The notes beneath the pieces were generated by a model. It did no database searches. It had not been told where the DNA came from and saw only the letters and a program-made list of their open reading frames with translations. The position numbers and the translations under genes are program-made. Below are positions 23,201 through 35,189 of a DNA stretch of 64,000 nt, piece after piece (position 1 is the stretch's first letter; every line of letters begins with the position of its first letter). The stretch comes from Halichondria panicea (Eukaryota > Porifera > Demospongiae > Suberitida > Halichondriidae): assembly GCF_963675165.1 (NCBI RefSeq), contig NC_087390.1:4225301-4289300 (forward strand), given 5' to 3'.

Positions 23201-26200
23201 TACAGGATAACCATTCCTTCAATTCAATGCTTGACATAGACTTAGAGAATTCAGTGACTCGATCTTCCTCCATGATATGATCAGATGTGGTTGCAGGACG
23301 TGCATCGAGATAAGAACTATCAGTAGACTGCCGAAGATACTGCGCATTCCGATAAACACTGAGGCTCTTTTCACGAAACTTTCCACGTTGACCTATACAA
23401 ACAGTGTACTTATTAGTCTGATTATAATTTTATAATTTTACAAGAGCAATAATAATTGCAAGGGCATAAATTAAATTATGTTGTATACCTTCTAGAGTGT
23501 CAATCTCATCAACTATTTGCTGTCCTCCTAATCATAAGAGCAATTAATTATGAATTATGAATTATACAATTATGCAATGATGTTTCTTACCATACGCTCT
23601 TACTACTTCCCTAATGTCTGTTTTGGATGGCCCTTTAGTCAGCTGATCCTCGAGGCATCGTTTGTGTAATCCATTCAAATAAAATTTTTCTTTGCTGGAA
23701 AGGGATGTATCTCGATCGATGTTCTCTGGCTTATGAAGACGCTTATCCTTGAGCCATTTGATATCAAACCTGTTCGTGAATGAATGATATTTTTAATTTA
23801 TGTGTAAGTGAATGGTTTTGGTAACTGTATAATTATTTATGCACTTAAAATCATAAACTCACACCTGAGTGGTAGATGCATGCCTGCATGGCATTAATTC
23901 CTGTTCAGCTACAGATCAAGAATAGTTAGAGTGCTTACCAGTAGTGCATAATACTTTTGTGGTCATAGTTTGATATGACCACTTCACTCTCGGTGTTGCC
24001 CACTTTCTTCTTGAACCAGTCCACTCCAAAACCTGCCCTATTTTTATTCATCTTTGAGTCCTGACTCACACGAGAATCATTCTTCATCTTGTCAAGATCA
24101 AAGTGCTTTTCAAGAACATCCCAGAAGTCGGAGCGCTGATGTTCATGTTCTAGCCCCAGAGCATGTCCAAATTCATGGATGACCAAACTCTCTTGAAGTG
24201 AGTGGCAGTAACCACACAGAGAGAGCATCATAGTTGGCTTCATCAAATCCCTAACTGTCTGAGCATCTGTACCAATCATGGACCAACATCCTCCTGAATC
24301 TAATAAAAAGTTAATTAAGCATCACTATAACTCCAGCGTATCGTAATGCACATGCAATTATGTACGTACTCAATGCGTGAATCAATGGTAATGTAAAGAG
24401 GTATGTACGTATGCAGTTGATTTGTATTCTCAGAGATATTATACATGATTCATAGATCGAGACTCACCTGATAACTTGACACGTATATTAGCCGTTTGAG
24501 GAAATTCTGTCAGCACAAATTTTGGGATGTCGTCATACAAAGGAGACCTCCACGCACCGTTGGCCCATGCTAGAATAGTGTTAACACTCATAGTCTCACC
24601 TATGCACTTCCAGTCATCCAACAGCCTCGAATTGAAGAAATACACTTTAAGCACTTCATGACCTTTCCAGATTTTGTTCTTTGTGAGAAAAGCCCCAGCT
24701 GCACCTGCAATGCGGGTATCGTCTTCATCAGACTCTTCATCATCCGCACTTGTGTCAGGAGCAGGGGTACAGATCACTACCCTCTACAAAAATTAATATA
24801 ATAATGAACACTATAATAATTATAACAGCTAAATTACATTGTTTTACACATTTTAGAATCACAATACAGCAGTAGAAACCCACTAAATTCCCGATTGTGA
24901 TTAAGCCGGCAATAGCAAGTAGTGAAACACATAGAAGTTTTTAAAAGTTATTACTGAAGCAATTTTAAAGCCTCTGTTGAAAAGAAACAGGAAAGATTGG
25001 AGAGAATTCCAGGAAATCTACAAAACTGTCAAATTGCACAACAACTAGTACATAATTTGAAAGCTGGAATAAACAACTGTTAATTCCTGTGTCATTAGGT
25101 ATAGCAAGCTTATAAGCATGGCATTAGAACTGTAAATTAAACTGTTAATTCCTGTGTTTCAAGGTACATAGTTAAAAAAACATCAACATGCGCACTATAA
25201 CTTTCCGACATCACACCACAGCTATAGGGTGAAAAAGGCATTCATTGTTCTCATCAGCGCTGGGTTATACGAAAAGTATCAGTTACCGCATTGGCTGTCA
25301 CTATACAAGTATATATATTATATATAATACTTCAATATAATTATTAGACTTTATATAATGGTTAGATCATGCATGAGCATGGGGTATCTATGTTATAGCA
25401 TTCCAAGGTACACTATCACCAAAGATACCCAATGCGATCTCACTTTTCATTGGCTAACTATATAGACCTAGAAACATTACATGGATACCAAATGCACATT
25501 AATCAAATGACTTAGATCCCACTTTACACTGGTTTAATTAAAGTGTCCCCGCAATATATTGCTTCTCGATTGGACACATTACTCCGGATCAGGGTGTTGG
25601 CCAGACACAATACTCCAGAGTAACTTGTGCCTCTAGGACAAATTTCCATGGAGTAAAGTGTTCCCACTTGGTGTAACTTGTCCCCCCTGACACATAGGTA
25701 GTCTGATGGATCAGCCTGCCTTGGAACAGTCTGAGCACTTTTTTCTTTTGACAAGAGACAAACTAAAGCCATATTGTTGTCCATACACATACAATTCTCA
25801 TTATTATTTATGTCATCATGTCACATATCGATGTCATATGTACTTTACACAACTGCAGTGGAGACCAAACTTTTCATCCGTCAATGTGTTTCTAGATCTG
25901 CAATAAACTTATTTAGAGCAGAGAGAACATGGTGCAGCTTCGTTGGTGAGCTAGTGGACTATGCTCCAGAGTAAAATATGTCAAGGGGACACCTTACTCT
26001 AGAGTAATGTGTCAGGGGGGGGAAGTTACACCAAGTGGGGAGACTTTACTCCAGGGAAGTTTAATCTGAGGAACAAGTTACTCCTTAATTGAGCAATGAG
26101 CATGTGCATGAACTCAAGAGCAATTATGAACCTAAAATTAACAGCACCATTCATGATGAACCAATTGTTCCAATCTTTGACTCACCAATTTTTTTTTAGT

Positions 26201-26703
26201 AAGAGGATTCTTTGCTGTAGCAATATTCGTCTTTGCTGGAGTTTCACTGGACTGAGTGGGCTTCTCATAATTATGAAAGAAGGCAGAGAAATATGAGCTA
26301 CGTAGTATATATACCAACATTGCATATGCTAATTCTATCAAAATTAATGTATCGATCATACACTAGTATTTTGTGTGTGAACATAATGATGCATAATTAT
26401 TTATCAGTCTGAATCTTTTTCTTCAGAATTTGCATGCAGACATCAAACACAGTTAAGCATACGTACCTTCAATATGACTTTGATTCTAGACATGCTGCAC
26501 ACATTCACACCAGGGTTCAGGTCCAAATATTCCCCCGTTTGAGTACTGAAGATCTGAAGAAGAGAAATCTCACTACCTTGTATGATGTCAGCAAACTCTT
26601 TCTTGATTTCCGCAAGCAAGTTTTTCTGGCCCTCAATGAACTGAACACCCCTTTGCTGTTCGTTAACTGTAACAAGAACTTCCAAGGAAGTCATTGTATA
26701 CAT
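20276..26703 (-). CDS. Metzincin metallopeptidase - SAM - MOB fusion protein
   Basis: Fourteen exons joined in consistent phase encode about 740 residues: 26703-26467, 26263-26186, 24783-24468, 24299-23939, 23769-23591, 23527-23489, 23392-23165, 22599-22493, 22438-22325, 22222 to 22013 or 21983, 21148-21079, 20858-20743, 20662-20576, 20326-20276. Residues 1-79 look like a small beta-grasp-type domain (uncertain). Residues about 110-340 are a zinc peptidase: HEFGHALGLEHEHQRSD has HExxHxxGxxH, and SIMHY is the Met-turn. Residues about 455-515 fit a SAM domain (ELKEWLSCRGL, then TGASFVLLSETDCRHLGVG). The C-terminus is a MOB domain: DRNSWIAVNVVTF, CPTMSG, RVFPVE, KTILCYLYRVLVHAATHH, HKHFYFFVNEFNLID. 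MOB proteins normally bind NDR/LATS kinases. No signal peptide is seen, so the peptidase may be intracellular. The SAM-to-MOB junction (22493 to 22438) is phase 0 and the first MOB exon has no ATG, which favours one gene. The donor after exon 10 is unresolved. Confidence 0.78.
22811..23118. mobile_element. Foldback/MITE-like inverted repeat in SAM intron
   Basis: Arms of about 130-148 bp (22811-22958 and 22992-23118) are complementary apart from scattered changes, with outer ends GGTGGCCCTGAGGTTCACAC and inner ends at GGCTACATC/GATGTAGCC. The element is inside the intron that splits the SAM domain. No coding frame is present. Confidence 0.8.
25600..26091. mobile_element. Inverted-repeat element rich in GAGTAA/TTACTC
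   Basis: The segment about 25609-25693 pairs with about 26001-26091. Shared words include GGAGTAAAGT, CCACTTGGTGTAACTT and CCCCCCTGACACAT. The interior has further TTACTC/GAGTAA pairs. It lies in the intron before the peptidase exon 24468-24783. Confidence 0.72.
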
Positions 26704-27394
26704 GTAGGCCTATAGTATTTATTAAACTGCAAAATAAAGCAAGCTATACTGCAGTCTAACAGATAGAAGCTTCCTATATATGCATAGAAGTTCATTTCCT
26801 GCCAATAGGAATGCGTGCTACATGTAGGTAATCAGGCGGCAGCACAGGTTATTGTTATTGGTGTTCTATATACAGTAAGATCAAGCGATAATGGCACCAT
26901 AGGATTATAGTAGGTGTGGAAAAGATGGGGTTAGGTTATTTAGGATGTTGCACATCCATCAGTGCCACCTGATAACAGATCGTCTCAACCGGCCCCTACA
27001 ATAGAATCTATATAATTATGCCACCAATAGACTTACGCAGTGACGTACCTAAAAATGATGGATGAACTCCATCTCCCACTAAAATTGATTGGAAACGTAT
27101 TTGTGGACAAACGTGAAATTGTGAGGAAAATCCTTCATGTCTATGAACAGGATTTAACTAGTAGGTACAGACAAATTAATTAAGCAACTTGCAACTTGTA
27201 GCAGGCACTACGATTATAGACATTATAATTGCCCAGGTGTACAAGTATAGATCTAGCATGCAGGCCATACAAAACTTATATTTTGATAACATCAACAGGG
27301 TAAAAATATAAATACCTGAAATAATGTCCAGCGCCTGTAGTGTCCACTGTAAATTATGTTGTAACTAAGCAAATCATTTACCCACGACTTTGGA
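26704..27394. other. Intergenic, no feature seen
   Basis: This lies between the 5' end of the metallopeptidase-SAM-MOB gene and the 3' end of the sulfotransferase gene. I see no exon or clear repeat. Confidence 0.5.
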
Positions 27395-28450
27395 TCAGTT
27401 TATTCCCGTCATGTTTTTCAGTGCTTCATCCCACTCCGAGAAATACTCAACCAGTCTATCACGTACTACTTTTTTGATGGGTGGATGGGGCCTTCCTTTG
27501 CTTTCCCCCATACAATGCAGATGGCTGTTGAAAGACTGGTCTTGAAAGCAATAAAATCCTCGTTTATGATTGAGTACAAAATTATCCTCTGTGAAGTAAG
27601 GATTAAGATTTAGACAGGATTCGAGTTTTTGAATTACTTGGTACGGATTTGAAATGAAGGCACCACCGTCAGCATAACACATCTGCTTTGCTCTGAAATG
27701 CTTCAACCAGCGCCGAAGATGATAAGCATAACAGCTTGTATTAATAAATTTTATGTTCAAGTTAAGTTCACCAGTTTCTAGTGTGACCAACGTATCAAAT
27801 CCTGGGAGTACAGATTCTCGACGTAAGTACCGCTGTACTTTCCATTCCAAATACTCTGACATTGCTCTGTCAATTGGATTACGTAGCATCACTACAAACT
27901 TGAGCTTAGAGACAGGAATTCCCAGAGAATCAGCACTTGCAATAATCCTTCCTGCAGCCTCAGGTACGATAACATAATCAGGACTTTTTTCGATAACAAA
28001 ACCGTTATGGGATGGTGGAGGTAAAGAGCTCAAATAGCTCTCTAATCCTTGATCGTAGTGCCTAGAAAAAAATCTCATCTCCGTTTCAGGACCAGACAGT
28101 TGGGGGTGGTATTTTAAGAACTCATATAATGTTTTTGTACCAGCTTTACCAAACCCGATAATCATAATACGAGGAAAATGACTTGCAAACGAAGATAATG
28201 AATTATTAAAAACAGTTGGTTTTGGATACTCTTTAGAATGGAAGCTCAATTGTGTATTTGTCAAATGCTGCTCAGTAGGGGTGTAATTTCCGTCGATAGC
28301 TATTGATGTAAGAGATAAAACAGTCTCCAATTCATGAGCACTTCGTACAGAGATCGCCAAATGTTGATTTGTACTAAGCAACACAATAACTAAGTATGAA
28401 CTGAGAACCAACAACAGGGCAGCAAAGTACCGTCCATATAGTTTGTACAT
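27395..28450 (-). CDS. Heparan-sulfate-type sulfotransferase (type II Golgi membrane)
   Basis: This single-exon gene encodes 351 residues. Such enzymes move sulfate from PAPS to glycosaminoglycan sugars in the Golgi lumen. The N-terminus has a signal anchor (YFAALLLVLSSYLVIVLL) followed by a stem. The 5'-phosphosulfate loop is IIGFGKAGTKTLYEFL and the 3'-phosphate motif is VVMLRNPIDRAMSEY. The order and the C-terminal Cys pair (GFYCFQ, HLHCMGESKGR) match the NDST/3-O-sulfotransferase group. The frame stays open to 28594, but TTTGCAG sits directly before GTATG at 28450, so upstream sequence is probably 5' UTR intron and ATG 28450 is the better start. Which position on the sugar is modified cannot be told from the sequence. 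Confidence 0.85.
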   Translation of the reverse strand: MYKLYGRYFAALLLVLSSYLVIVLLSTNQHLAISVRSAHELETVLSLTSIAIDGNYTPTEQHLTNTQLSFHSKEYPKPTVFNNSLSSFASHFPRIMIIGFGKAGTKTLYEFLKYHPQLSGPETEMRFFSRHYDQGLESYLSSLPPPSHNGFVIEKSPDYVIVPEAAGRIIASADSLGIPVSKLKFVVMLRNPIDRAMSEYLEWKVQRYLRRESVLPGFDTLVTLETGELNLNIKFINTSCYAYHLRRWLKHFRAKQMCYADGGAFISNPYQVIQKLESCLNLNPYFTEDNFVLNHKRGFYCFQDQSFNSHLHCMGESKGRPHPPIKKVVRDRLVEYFSEWDEALKNMTGIN

Positions 28451-28879
28451 ACCTGCAAATGACACAAATTTTAGATGTACATGCGCATACAAATATGCAT
28501 GCAACAAGTAATGAACTATGACAGTGTGGTACATGTGGTTTCGCTTGAACAAGTGGTGTACTATCAAAGAATCAATCGTAACTATAGTTGGCAAGCATCA
28601 CCCTATAACCTTTCTTTGTTCATCAACATCGCATCTTATTAGTTGTTTCACCCATCATCTCTAGCTAGCTAGCTACCTACATGTACTCATTAATTGCTGT
28701 GCATGATCTTTTCCTCTTCCTGCTGAAAAGAAGAGAGGGACTAAGTCTATAGACCATGAACAAACATTTTTTGCAATGCTCAGTTACCAAAAAGCATAAA
28801 AAACCAAGTGACCGAGAGAGCCGTGTATGTATACATCCATCACACCTCCCCATGCAGTGTAGATAATATTATCTCCATG

Positions 28880-28973
28880 CATGTAAAACATTTTTACTAG
28901 GCCCTCTAGTACCTTTATAATTATAATGGTAATTATAAAGGTACGTAGAGGGCCTAGTAAAATGTTTTACATG
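28880..28973. repeat. Near-perfect hairpin, 94 bp
   Basis: Arms 28880-28923 and 28930-28973 are complementary, with end CATGTAAAACATTTTACTAG and core GGTACGTAGAGGGCC or close variants. The loop is 6 bp. It is likely a very short MITE. Confidence 0.8.
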
Positions 28974-28990
28974 GAGGAACTTTGGATCAG

Positions 28991-29091
28991 GTGGCATATA
29001 CGGCACCGGATGTAATTTTGGAAGGGGGAGGGGTTCGGGTTAGCTAAGGGAAAATTTAGGGCGTTTCCACATCCGGTGCCGTATAAGCCAC
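28991..29091. repeat. Hairpin element, 101 bp
   Basis: The ends GTGGCATATACGGCACCGGA and the complement ending GTATAAGCCAC form inverted arms of about 23 bp around a G-rich centre. It is immediately next to the preceding hairpin and is likely a MITE. Confidence 0.75.
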
Positions 29092-29631
29092 TTTCCGTCA
29101 CTTGAGTATTTTTTGGGGTTATAGGATTTTAACGTGTTTTTTTTGTCAGTTCATCAACAATTTCAAGAAAGGGGGCGTGGTGGACCTATCATCTAAGACT
29201 TACTTTTGGCTGCTTTTCTATACAGTTGCTGACATACTTTTGCTGCTAGATCTAGCTTCCTTCATGTTCCATTCATCTATGGAAACATCAACGTTGTGAA
29301 AGAATCTCAGAAGCCTTTGCATGCCCTTTGTACTGTGCTTTCTGCCGTCTAGCATATAGTAGATCTAGATATTATATCCACTAAATTACTACGGTATCAT
29401 GCACGATCTTTACCATACTGCATTGAGCTGCTTGCCAGGATTAGACTCGCATGCCGTCACTGTTGCAGGCGAACAGTAGACTGGTCAAACTCCGTGTTGA
29501 GACTCGTGTTGCACAGTCAGCATATCAGAAAATATTTTAAGTGGCTGCGGTTTTCGTGACGTCAGTATACTGCATGTGATACGTAGAGTTTTCTAGTGAA
29601 ACGTCACTATCATTGATCTTGCGGTAACCGC

Positions 29632-32600
29632 ATGCGGTTAGTTGCCACAAATATCGTGGCAAACCTTACACGAGTCTCTACACGGAGTTTGACCAGTCCC
29701 TTTCTCAAGGGCTGGCTGGCGAGTCTATGCCAGGATATGATGGAGCTGGAAGAATGTACACTGGAAAGTCAGGAATCCCCAACCCTCTGTGAAAACAATT
29801 TGTATAGCAAGTACAGTGAAAATGCTGGGAGTAGCGAAGATCAAGATTTAGTGTCTCTGAGTAACGAGTTAGATGTTCTGCTCGACCCGAAGGTGTGTTT
29901 ACTGCACCCAAAAAAACTCATGGCATGTCATATACAGTACGTTAATCAATTGATAGGGTGGTGGTAGATTATGAGGGACATAAAATGCATTAAATTCCAC
30001 GCTCTTTTAATCGGGGCTGATGCGCGAGACTAGCTCAGTAGATACATAGATCCATAGATATAAACAAAACTAGGGATAGGCAACGCCTCACCTGATGCTA
30101 GGTAAATGCGGTGTGTGGTGTCACACCCTCTGGTTGGAGGCTTGTTACGCTCAAGAATGTACACACTGCTCCCGATACCAATTTGAGTGCACACACACCC
30201 CTTTTTGCTCATTACACGCCCCTTTTACTGTACATGTATGATCATTTTTTGTTGTTGAGAAAACCCCAATACCCTAAAAGGATACTATATTGGTGAATGT
30301 TTGTACGCTCTGTTTAAGTCTCTATCTTGACTCTCGGTGTCACGGGCTACATATTAACTTAGCCCTTGATCTAACCTCCTCCACAGTTCTTGATCGAAGA
30401 AAGAAGGTCTGCTACTGAATGTTTGTGCATGCGCACATGCAACTATTGCATGGATACTTTTCCCGTAAAAATTTCAATAGAACTGACAAGTTTTATCTGC
30501 AGACAATTAGAATACAATTTCGTATGATAATAATTAGAGTCAGTGTGCATGTACACAGAGCTATTATAGCTAGAGACAGAGAATCGATCTTGTAGGTTTG
30601 TTGCTGAATTTCACTCGGCAGCTCTTTTTTTGGCTTCACAAGGCTAGTGTCAACTCACTTTGTCAAAAGATGGTCATCCACACTGTTGCAGGGTGTGAGT
30701 CGTTTATTAGCATAGCTTAGTACAACGGAGTTTCTACCCAGTACCACTATCTGACTAAAAGCGTAAGCAGTTGATACCAGGCCCATCTCTCAGAGGAAGT
30801 GGGCGTGGGGACGAGGCTATCCTTGGTCCTTGGTCTAGATACTGCTCTGTGTCTTTAACTCCGCCCCATTCACACACATACAGAACACGTTGAGCACCCC
30901 TCCTCCGCTTATCGACCTGTCCCCCTTTGAGTGCACCAAACTACAGCAAGAGGAGCTCGAGACACTGAAAGCCATTTATGGTGAGGACATGAGCTGTCTC
31001 AGTGAGACCTGTTTTGTTGTCTGTGTCAATTTCCTCACTGATGAGATACAGAAAGAAGATGTCATTAAGATTTGGTTCAGGTAAGTGTTCTTTGTCCCTA
31101 TACTAGCTGTCAATGACATCGGCTGATTAATCAACGGTCACGGTATTTACACATTTCCACTATTGCTTTGCCCACCACAGTAAAGGAATTATTTTAACCA
31201 GCAAATTAGAGGGCGTCAAAGCCAAAATTATTAATAAATCTTTCCGTCCATTCCCCATCTAGTTTTCCACCAAACTATCCCTCTGTGCCACCGATATTTG
31301 AGCTGGAGGCCAGTCAGTCGGGAGTGTGCTCGTACAGTGATGCAGACGAGCTCTATGACTGCTTTGTGACCGAGTCATTCAAGAGAATTGGGGAGGTGAT
31401 GATCTTTGATATGGTAACAGTGGCTCAGGAATTTATGACTAGTGAGTCTGATGTTCACATGACTATTGGCACAACTATCCTTTATAATCTAATCAATTTA
31501 TAGCAATTGTACATACACTTTTCCCCTTTCTACACTCTAACCCAATTTTACATAGTGTATAGATCTTCATGTAGATGTGTAAGATTACTGTCAAGTTACA
31601 CAACTTCCCAATAAGCAATAATTACTTAATCCCATTAAAACTTGTTATGTTATGTTCAGCCCTAGTTGAGAAGAAGGCTCGAGCTGCTGAAGAGAGGCGT
31701 GTGAATGACCAGCAGTGGAGGGAGAGGATGGAGGCACAAGAGTCCATTAAGAGACTACTATCAGCTCAGGTGATAATTACGAATATCTACAAATATTAAT
31801 GTGTTATTTTATAGTTAATGATATTAACGATAATCGTAGGCTAAGAAGTCCAGCCATCTCTGTTATTTTTAATCGTTGACCTACATGATACATTAATTGT
31901 ACTGTACATACTATTGACAAGAAAGAATAGTGTAATGCTTAAATCAAAGCTTTAGTGAACTCCAGTTTTTGAGAACATGACTGTAACTATTCGTTACCCC
32001 ATGAACAGTCACCTGAGAAGCTCTCAACCCAGGATGAAGGTGTAGCTGAAGGTGTAGCTGAAGACGTGACAGTCAACCCAGTTAGTTTGAAGGTGGACCA
32101 TCTGTTGCGGTCAGGAATAGTCCTCAAGCCAACACAGTTTATTGGTCGCATCTCAGAGATCATTAAGAGACTCCCCGAAAACCTAAAGGTTATCAGGGTA
32201 AGACAGAATGTTGTATGTTCGTAAAATGTAAGTTGTGTGTTTCTAATGGCAGTTTTTGATCAACTGAATGATAGTGATGTCACTAGCTATATTTTGTCAA
32301 AATTGACTACATGTACAGTGTAGATACCTTAAGGTGACATATTTTCGCGTGTATTAATTTCTGCTATTTCTGCGAATGGAGTAAAATCGCAAAAATTAGT
32401 ACTCGCAAATAATTGGCCGCCCTCTTGTTTAATGTATCCAGATCGACATTCGCAAACAATTATACCAGCAAAATGTACAAAACTGTAAAAACGCAAACAA
32501 ATCTACCTGTGAAAATATGTCACCTTAAGGTAGTATTATCATAGATATCATTTATGTGTCTTCAAATATACTGTTGTTTGCCTTAAGATACATGTATCCA

Positions 32601-35189
32601 TTTTGTCAAGATTCTAATGGTGCATGTTCCATTATTTTGTTGACTCTTCCACCCCAGATAGAGAATGTTCTAAGGGTGGACCTTGCAGAGAGGTACTGCA
32701 AAACACTAAAAGAAGCGAACGAGAGCTTGTGGAAAAAAGAGCGAGCTAATCCTCACGAAATAAACCTTAAACCACAAATTGCGTTTCATGGAACTCTCAC
32801 TACTAGTCTACCTTCAATTGGTACGTTTGAATTTTGTTTTTGAGAGAATAAATGTCTGTAACTTGTACATCACGTAGTAGACTATAGTTAGCATACCGTA
32901 GTTTTATTATGTTGATGAAAGTACCATTCATAATTATCCATACCCCTAGGGGATTCCACAGACAATGGTGACCTTCATAGTAGTAGCTATACCGGGTACA
33001 CATAACATTGAACTAATTATGTGTACCCGTGTGAACTGTAGTTCACACGGTGAACTTTACGAATGTACTTTACGTATGCTTACATGTACATGATATGCAT
33101 ACCGCATGTCATGAAACATTGAATACCGTAATGGCATATTCAATGTGTTTCTACGCACATTGCAGTTCAGCGTGGGCTGGTTATCCCTGGTCAACGCAAC
33201 GATGTTGCAGTAAGGTGTGGCTCCTCCTATGGAAAGGGAATCTATCTATCACCAAGTGCTGATTACAGCCTGGGGTGAGCTGCAATTTTTACTCCCACTG
33301 TACATACATCTTGAAGGTTTAGCATGTACGTATAATTTGTATATGGTACAGAAATAATAGGCACGTTATTATAGTGTGTGTTCTTGAGCACCCCCTGATT
33401 TACGTCATGTATGTCCTCCAGATACTCATCGTCAAACAGACTGGTTGTGTGTGCTGCCCTACAAGGAAGGATCTATAAAATGGGTGCTAGGAATTCGCAA
33501 ACAGGTACGTACATGTAGGTGACTGTTGCACACATGCACCCAGCCTACGTATGTGAGAATATAATTTATGTACTGGGTAACTTTTAGTAAGGAGCTTTAA
33601 ACATACGTTTTGCACATGTACATAATCATAATTATGCTGACACTAAACAGGCATGATTATTCTGTCGTGGGCATGTATACATAACGATAATTATTGTTCA
33701 CTTGTGCCCTGTGTCCATGCACACATGCAGCAGCTAACTCCCGGTTCTACTGTGTAGTGTCGAGCTGTGACAACGAATGGGTGTTTTTCAATGCTGGTCA
33801 GGTGCTTCCCTGTTACGTGATCCAGGTCGCTACGTGTGACCCCAGAAAACCACAGCCTCCTCCACTACACACACTGGTCCAGGGAGACAGGGACAGTGAA
33901 GCGTCAGCCTCAAAAGTAGACAAGAAGGCAGCTCTCTTGGCACGGGTATGCATACATGTTTTATCTATTCATTATGCTGGCGTCACGTCGTAATACGATT
34001 CAGTAGAACCTCGATTATCTGAACCCCCTTGTTCCAGTGCCACTGAATATGCCCAATTCTGTATGTAGTCCACCCACTGAATTGATAAATAGGCAGTGGA
34101 AATAATGTGCAATGGTCGTCTGCGTATGCGCATATATGAAAAATATGTATCTGCATGGACACGCCTGTTTTTAGTTGAACTTGCAGATAACTTTTTGAGG
34201 TTCGGCATTGATCAATGTGCTCGCATTCAGTTTTAAGTGATAACATTTTCGTGGAGAGCGGCAGCCCCACCTGCGTCATATTGAACACTAATTCATCTTG
34301 GTGGTTTTTTGCAAAAGGTACTGGCTATACAGTAGATATGTACATGTAGTCAGTCGTTTTGAATTGTACTGTAGATCTACAGTGTAATACTTACATGTAG
34401 TAAACAGGAGCTCGAAAGCCAGCAATTCAGCTATGGCTTCTAAGTTTTCTGGTTGGAATATAGTATGTACATACATGTACATGTACACGTACGTGTATAG
34501 TTTGCTATATATAGCGTTTCATATGCATTTACTTTTTACAGGCTCGCAAGTTTTTACCGTACGGCTTTGGGCCTGGTGGTAGGACAGTCATTGAGGATGC
34601 TGCCAGCTTTGACGATGATGAGGAGGACTATGGAGACTATCAGGTACGAGTTCAACACATGGTTGATTCAACACAATGTATATAGTATGTGACCGCGGTG
34701 GTATCGATTACAATTTTGCTGTCTGTATACATGCACCCATTAAAATAACATACATATACGTACGTATGACCCCAATGCAACAACGCTCTAACGTTTTTAT
34801 TCAGTTGCAATTTAGATACGTACATGCATGCTGTATAGTAAACGTATGTACATGTACTTTTTGGAACAGTGCATACATAATAATATGTAAAATGAGCGTG
34901 ACAGGGTCTAGGAAAACAAATTATGTGTACCAAGGAGTTAGTATACAAATAAGAAATAAACATCGACCGCTGTCTCGATCAAAATTCCAGTCTTACTTAA
35001 ACACCTGGCCCTGCAATCCCAATTTCGTAAATGCCCGGTGCTTACTTGAGGAAATAGGATACGTACGTACATTGTCCAGCAACTCAGTACTGTCCTATAA
35101 TTGTGTTCTGCATGCAGGAAGCCAGGCATGAAGCTGTGGAAATTGAGTCAGAGCTCCAGGAGTATAGATACAATTACAGTCAAAAGTGA
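29632..35189 (+). CDS. RWD-domain PARP-like ADP-ribosyltransferase
   Basis: Eleven in-phase exons encode about 559 residues: 29632-29892, 30884-31080, 31263-31441, 31660-31769, 32009-32197, 32658-32820, 33166-33274, 33422-33504, 33731-33945, 34542-34643, 35118-35189. An RWD domain comes first (QQEELETLKAIYGEDM, FPPNYPSVPPIFEL), then a charged coiled-coil-like stretch (VEKKARAAEERRVND). A PARP catalytic domain follows: FHGT gives the NAD-binding His, YGKGIYLSP the Tyr, and DNEWVFFNAGQVLPCYVIQ places Glu where PARP1 has its catalytic Glu (NEYIVYD), an apparently intact H-Y-E triad. The YGKGIYLSP region resembles PARP6/PARP8. The tail is acidic (DDDEEDYGDY). It would transfer ADP-ribose from NAD to proteins; the RWD domain suggests links to ubiquitin-type partners. 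The first exon is the weakest part: ATG 29737 could be the start, or more upstream exons may exist. Confidence 0.8.
30641..30821. repeat. Dispersed repeat, copy B
   Basis: It shares several blocks with copy A (16631-16912), including TCATCCACACTGTTGCAGG and GATACCAGGCCCATCT, in the same order. It lies in the first intron of the RWD-PARP gene. Confidence 0.7.
32337..32530. mobile_element. MITE with TA target duplication, 194 bp
   Basis: The ends CCTTAAGGTGACATATTTTC and its exact complement are flanked by TA at 32335-32336 and 32531-32532. It is intronic in the RWD-PARP gene. The outermost 8 bp (CCTTAAGG) are themselves palindromic. Confidence 0.88.
34001..34205. mobile_element. Probable pogo/Tigger-like MITE
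   Basis: The left end CAGTAGAACCTCGATTATCT resembles pogo/Tigger terminal repeats; a diverged complement (AGATAACTTTTTGAGGTTC) lies at the right end. It is in the RWD-PARP intron 33946-34541. A similar left end occurs at 57259. Confidence 0.6.

Larger units (their letters stand above)
28451..29631. other. Intergenic between divergent genes
   Basis: This is probably the 5' flank of the sulfotransferase gene (minus) and of the RWD-PARP gene (plus). It holds two hairpin elements (28880-28973 and 28991-29091) and one arm, near 29475-29510, of an inverted repeat whose partner is at about 29660-29697. No coding exon is supported. Confidence 0.5.

Noticed and set aside
34676-35131. 151-codon open frame on the plus strand
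   Set aside because: It lies in the last RWD-PARP intron, has no protein-like features and is rich in the ACATGTAC-type intronic words.
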